64,000 nucleotides of DNA from contig JODI01000024.1 of NCBI GenBank assembly GCA_000720805.1, positions 1 to 64,000 on the forward strand, read 5' to 3'. The notes under the pieces were generated by a model. The model did no database searches, had not been told where the DNA came from, and saw only the letters and a program-made list of their open reading frames with translations. The stretch's first letter is position 1, and every line of letters starts with the position of its first letter. A program made the translations under genes and the position numbers. This document shows positions 60,825-64,000 of this stretch, one piece after another. Source of the stretch: Streptomyces violaceoruber. GTDB lineage: Bacteria; Actinomycetota; Actinomycetes; Streptomycetales; Streptomycetaceae.

Positions 60825-61208
60825 TCAGTGGGCTTGCGCAGGGTCGGCGAGGGTCACCGGACGGCTCGGTTCGGTGCCGTCCGCGGTTGTCCGGGCAGCG
60901 GAAAGGCCGAGGTCGACGCGGGTGGTGGTGCCGTCGTGGGCGATCTCTGTTCCGGCGGTGCGGGTCCTGTCGGCGACCGGTGCGGCGACGGCACGGGCGG
61001 AGAGCGGGCCGGCTGTGGTGGTGGCGGGCGGCGGGTCCTCGACGAGGGTGCGGGGTGCGGCGTAGGGGTCAGGCAAGTCGGCGACGTACGCGGGCGAAGG
61101 CCACGATGCCGGTGTGCGTGCCGGCGATCGTGTGGACGCCGGATCCGGCGGACCAGGAGTCCGGCCTCCGCCGCGAGCGGGCGCACTCGGGATGGATGTG
61201 GCGGGCAC
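60825..61208 (-). CDS. unrecognised short gene or gene remnant
   Basis: A 127-residue Pro/Ala/Thr-rich frame with high third-position GC but no recognised domain (VADRTRTAGTEIAHDGTTTR, SARAVAAPVADRTR). A second frame nearby also reads protein-like (TIAGTHTGIVAFARVRRRLA near 61095), so this may be a frameshifted remnant. If real, it lies upstream of the epoxide hydrolase on the same strand. Confidence 0.3.
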   Translation of the reverse strand: MPATSIPSAPARGGGRTPGPPDPASTRSPARTPASWPSPAYVADLPDPYAAPRTLVEDPPPATTTAGPLSARAVAAPVADRTRTAGTEIAHDGTTTRVDLGLSAARTTADGTEPSRPVTLADPAQAH

Positions 61209-61274
61209 GGGTCCTCCGGAATTCTCGATGGAGCAGGGCGGCGTCGCCGGTACCCGCGCCCGCGCGGGTACCGG

Positions 61275-61323
61275 CTGACTTTTATGGATCGACTGATACA
61301 GATTGCGGGCATGAAAAAGTCAG
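61275..61323 (-). terminator. 9-bp inverted repeat at the end of the TetR gene
   Basis: CTGACTTTT and AAAAGTCAG are exact complements with 31 nt between; one arm overlaps the TetR stop codon. It is probably a terminator stem or the control site of the next gene. Confidence 0.4.
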
Positions 61324-61898
61324 TCGAGGGCGGCCAGCGCGACCTCCACGAGGGGTTCGAGGGTGCGGACGTCCGGCGTGATCTTCGATGAGACCAGCAG
61401 TCCGTTGAGGAAGGTGACGAGGAAGGCGGCGAGGGTGTGCGGGTCGTGCCGCGCCGCGATCTCGCCCCGCTCCGTCGCCACCCGCAGCACTTCGGCGAGT
61501 GCCTCCCGGCTGGCGTCCTGCATGTCGCGCACGGTGCGCCGGGTCGCCGCATCCTCCGGCAGGCGCTCGCAGGCGGCGTTGACCGCCAGGCAGCCCCGGC
61601 CGTCGTCCTCCACGGCGATCCGGACCCGCTCGACCAGCATCGTGCGGATCGCCGACCGGGCGTCCTCCCCCTCCTCCAGGCTGCGCAGGGCGGCCGCCGC
61701 GAGGGTGGTGCGGTAGTGCTCCAGTGCCGCTCGGTACAGGCCCTCCTTGTCGCCGAACGCGGCATACAAGGATCCCTGCCCGAGCCCCAGGTGCCGAGTC
61801 AGGTCGCGCACCGAGGTGGCCTCGTAGCCGCGCGTCCAGAACAGCTCCATCGCGCGGCTCACCGCCGCCTCGGTGTCGAACTCCCGGGTCCTTGCCAT
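61320..61898 (-). CDS. TetR-family transcriptional regulator
   Basis: 192 residues: HTH (AVSRAMELFWTRGYEATSVR, DLTRHLGLGQGSLYAAFGDK) and C-terminal TetR_C domain typical of the YcdC/AcrR-like group (RVRIAVEDDGRGCLAVNAAC). The Cys in GCLAVNAACE is common in this subfamily. It lies upstream of the epoxide hydrolase on the same strand and may regulate it. The ATG at 61898 gives the standard MARTREFD start. Confidence 0.9.
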   Translation of the reverse strand: MARTREFDTEAAVSRAMELFWTRGYEATSVRDLTRHLGLGQGSLYAAFGDKEGLYRAALEHYRTTLAAAALRSLEEGEDARSAIRTMLVERVRIAVEDDGRGCLAVNAACERLPEDAATRRTVRDMQDASREALAEVLRVATERGEIAARHDPHTLAAFLVTFLNGLLVSSKITPDVRTLEPLVEVALAALD

Positions 61899-61912
61899 GA
61901 TCCCACCGTAAC

Positions 61913-62401
61913 TTATCTGGATCGTGCGCTCAAGAAAAGGGACTGTGGCGGGCCTGGCCATGCGCCGACCCGCAGGTCGGCTGGTAGCGGCTCAGGAAGC
62001 AGGTCAGGCGCTCGGCGGCAAGTTGAAGACTTCCTGCGTACCGCAACTGCCGGGGAGTCCCGGGCGCCCCGCGGAAGATGTCGGCCCGCGGGCCATCCGC
62101 AGGCCGACGCGAACGCCAGGACGGTGCTCAGACCGGTCGGATGCCGGCCCGGCATGGCGTCGCTGATGGCGGTCCGGGGAAGGGGAGTGCCACTTGCGGC
62201 GGCCGAGGCCGCCATCTGGCGCGGGGTGGGTGCGCCCGCCGAGAGGCGCAACAGGCGTAGCTGGTAACCGGGTTCGGAGACGCTGGTGACGGATTCCGGA
62301 TCCGGCCGCAGGTCCGGCCGGCCGGTGTCACCCGCCGCCGACGGTGGAGTCACTTCCCGCACCTTCCCGTCGCGTCCGACACCGCGTCCATCGTGTCCCA
62401 T
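61913..62401 (-). pseudogene. decayed helix-turn-helix regulator
   Basis: Residues about 46-105 (YQLRLLRLSAGAPTPRQMAA, LPRTAISDAMPGRHPTGLST, VLAFASACG) follow the HTH pattern of many Streptomyces XRE-like regulators. What follows (LPRGARDSPAVAVRRKSST) loses any resemblance, suggesting a frameshift. It may still make a short HTH protein. The 62402-62716 stretch holds no other gene. Confidence 0.45.
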
Positions 62402-62716
62402 GATGTCCCGCGCCGGGCGTCCGTATGCGGATGAGACCGTACTCGTCCCTGCTCCGTTGATCGCCCTGGCAGATCCCCCTTTTCCTAGGGGCGTGCCTTG
62501 CTCAGGCCATGGCGAGCTTCCTGGAGCGCCGCCAGGACAGTGCTGGAGGGTGCCCGTTCGCTTGCCCGAGGTGGAGGCTTCCGGCCTGCGTAAGTGATGA
62601 CCGCCACCGGGGTCCAGGTGGACGCCGCTGTCGGCCGCCGAACGCTCTTGCCAACAGAAGTAATACCCAACAAACTTGACGGGTCCTTACCGTTGCCTGT
62701 GACGTGGAGCTTTGTC

Positions 62717-63952
62717 ATGCCCCGCTTGATGCCGGAAACCGGTCCACAACGTGTCCTCGCCGCCTCGAACTTCGTCTATACCGTCGGCAGCGGCCTCTAT
62801 CTGACCGCCGGGGTGCTGTACTTCACCGAGGCGGTTCATCTCCCCGCGGACCAGGTGGGGCTCGGGCTGGGAATCGCCGGCCTGGTAGCGCTGGCCCTGG
62901 GCGTCGCCGTCGGTCATCTCGCGGACCGATACGGAGCGCGTGGCGTCTACGCGGCCACCCTCGTCGTCCAGGCGCTGGCCACGTCGGGCTTCGTGCTGGT
63001 GGACAGCTTCTGGCCGTTCGTGCTCGCGGTCGGCGCGGCCGCCGGGGCCAAGGCGGCCGGCACGGCGGCCCGTTCCCCGCTCATCAGGCACTACGGAGGG
63101 GACCGGCCACAGGAGTTCCGGGCCTATCTCCGCGCCGTGACCAACGTCGGCATCTCCCTCGGTGCGTTAGGAGCCGGCTGGGTCGTTCAAGTGGGCACCC
63201 TCACCGCCTATCAGCTCATGGCCGTCGGCAACGCGATCGCCTTCGTGGTCTCCGCGGTGCTCCTGGTCCTCCTCCCGTCGGTCACGCCCGTCCCGGCCGC
63301 CGGCGGGCCTCGCTGGATCGCCCTGCGGGACCGCCCCTACCTGCTGCTCACCGTGCTCGACGGCATCATGGCCATCCAGTTCAAGGTGCTCACCGTGGCC
63401 ATTCCGCTCTGGCTGGTGGGCGCCACCAGCGCCCCGCACTGGCTCATCTCGGGCACCATGCTCACGGGAACCGTCATCGTCGTCGCGTTCCAGGTGCGGG
63501 CCGGCCGCAGTGTCGATTCCCCTGCGGCCGGCGGACTCGCCTACCGTCGAGCGGGTGTCGCCTTTCTCGTCTCGTGCTCGATGATCTCGCTGTCAGCGGG
63601 AGTGTCGGCGTGGGTCGCCGCGACGGTGCTCATCACCGCCGTGGTGATTCACACGGTCGGTGAGCTGTGGCACTCCGCCGCGGGCTTCGAGGTGTCCTTC
63701 GCTCTGGCCCCACGACATGCCACCGGTCAGTACCTGGGAGTGTTCGGCCTGGGCGCGGGACTCGCCGAGGCCTTCGGGCCCGGCCTGCTCATCGCGCTCT
63801 GCATCACCTGGGGCCGCCCCGGGTGGTTCGTCGTGGGTACCTTGTTCGCACTCACGGGCCTCACCGCGCCACTCGCCGTCCGCTGGGCCGAACACCACCA
63901 GCAGGGTCAGCAGACCCGGCTGCAACCTACGGGGAAGGCGTCAGTCGCCTGA
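62717..63952 (+). CDS. MFS transporter
   Basis: 411 residues, about twelve helices. The conserved loop GHLADRYGARGVYAATLVVQ follows helix 2 (MFS motif A-like), and LIRHYGGDRPQEFRAYLRAV with TNVGISLGALGAGW follows in helices 4-5. Probably an efflux permease; substrate unknown. The ATG at 62717 has GGAG just upstream, and the longer frame from 62594 is unlikely. It is the last complete gene before the window ends. Confidence 0.85.
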   Translation: MPRLMPETGPQRVLAASNFVYTVGSGLYLTAGVLYFTEAVHLPADQVGLGLGIAGLVALALGVAVGHLADRYGARGVYAATLVVQALATSGFVLVDSFWPFVLAVGAAAGAKAAGTAARSPLIRHYGGDRPQEFRAYLRAVTNVGISLGALGAGWVVQVGTLTAYQLMAVGNAIAFVVSAVLLVLLPSVTPVPAAGGPRWIALRDRPYLLLTVLDGIMAIQFKVLTVAIPLWLVGATSAPHWLISGTMLTGTVIVVAFQVRAGRSVDSPAAGGLAYRRAGVAFLVSCSMISLSAGVSAWVAATVLITAVVIHTVGELWHSAAGFEVSFALAPRHATGQYLGVFGLGAGLAEAFGPGLLIALCITWGRPGWFVVGTLFALTGLTAPLAVRWAEHHQQGQQTRLQPTGKASVA

Positions 63953-64000
63953 TCAGCCCTTGCACGTGAGGGTGATCCCCGCAGACGGAAGGGACCGGGC

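Overview
The window is high-GC actinomycete chromosome, almost certainly Streptomyces. The evidence is strong third-position GC bias, frequent GTG and TTG starts with GGAGG-type ribosome binding sites, and the linked order assimilatory nitrate reductase, sirohydrochlorin chelatase, dgt, flavoprotein reductase, dnaG, a principal-like sigma factor (hrdA type), an ABC exporter pair and a sugar kinase. That order is typical core-chromosome gene content for the genus. No biosynthetic gene cluster, CRISPR array, rRNA or complete prophage is visible.

Region 1 (1-17300) is core chromosome. It carries a GGCT-like protein, nasA with a siroheme chelatase, a DUF218 membrane protein, dgt, a FAD reductase, dnaG (apparently transcribed without a leader), the sigma factor, a heterodimeric ABC exporter with one degenerate ATP site, a xylulokinase-like FGGY kinase, a YtxH-like small protein, two identical tandem tRNA-Asn genes and a CAT-anticodon tRNA.

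Region 2 (17312-29886) is a 12.5-kb island. It is bounded by the 3' half of the CAT tRNA and a second, nearly perfect 49-bp copy of it, the hallmark of site-specific integration into a tRNA gene. No integrase survives. Intact cargo is a very large secreted S53 peptidase-kelch protein, an alpha-helical repeat protein, a PmtA-like methyltransferase and a NarL-type two-component system. Between these lie IS110, geranylgeranyl-reductase-like and response-regulator remnants, and two copies of a ~240-bp noncoding repeat.

Region 3 (29887-41100) continues as accessory DNA: a complete YefM-YoeB toxin-antitoxin pair with a recognisable operator, a SWIM zinc-finger protein, remnants of SnoaL-like, MMPL, LuxR and small membrane proteins, a secreted LamG protein, a lipoprotein and a secreted DUF5707-like protein. 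A dispersed noncoding repeat family (four clear copies, 29611-40039) sits next to most of the broken genes.

Region 4 (40686-50296) is a redox and hydrolase cluster. A MerR/SDR divergent pair and an IS630 relic are followed by a minus-strand operon SDR - alpha/beta hydrolase - LtrA - SDR. Next come an alpha/beta hydrolase, an MFS transporter and a divergent TetR gene. The operon promoter region and the TetR/hydrolase intergenic region share an ungapped 88-bp sequence, so one TetR protein may control both.

Region 5 (50996-59507) is a fructan (levan or inulin) utilisation locus. It has a LacI regulator, a sugar-binding lipoprotein, two permeases, a cytoplasmic GH32 enzyme and a secreted GH32 enzyme. 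No ATPase gene is present, as expected where the shared MsiK-type ATPase energises sugar importers. The secreted GH32 has a domain inserted inside another copy of itself.

Region 6 (59508-64000) holds an epoxide-hydrolase-like enzyme, a TetR regulator, a decayed HTH gene and an MFS transporter.
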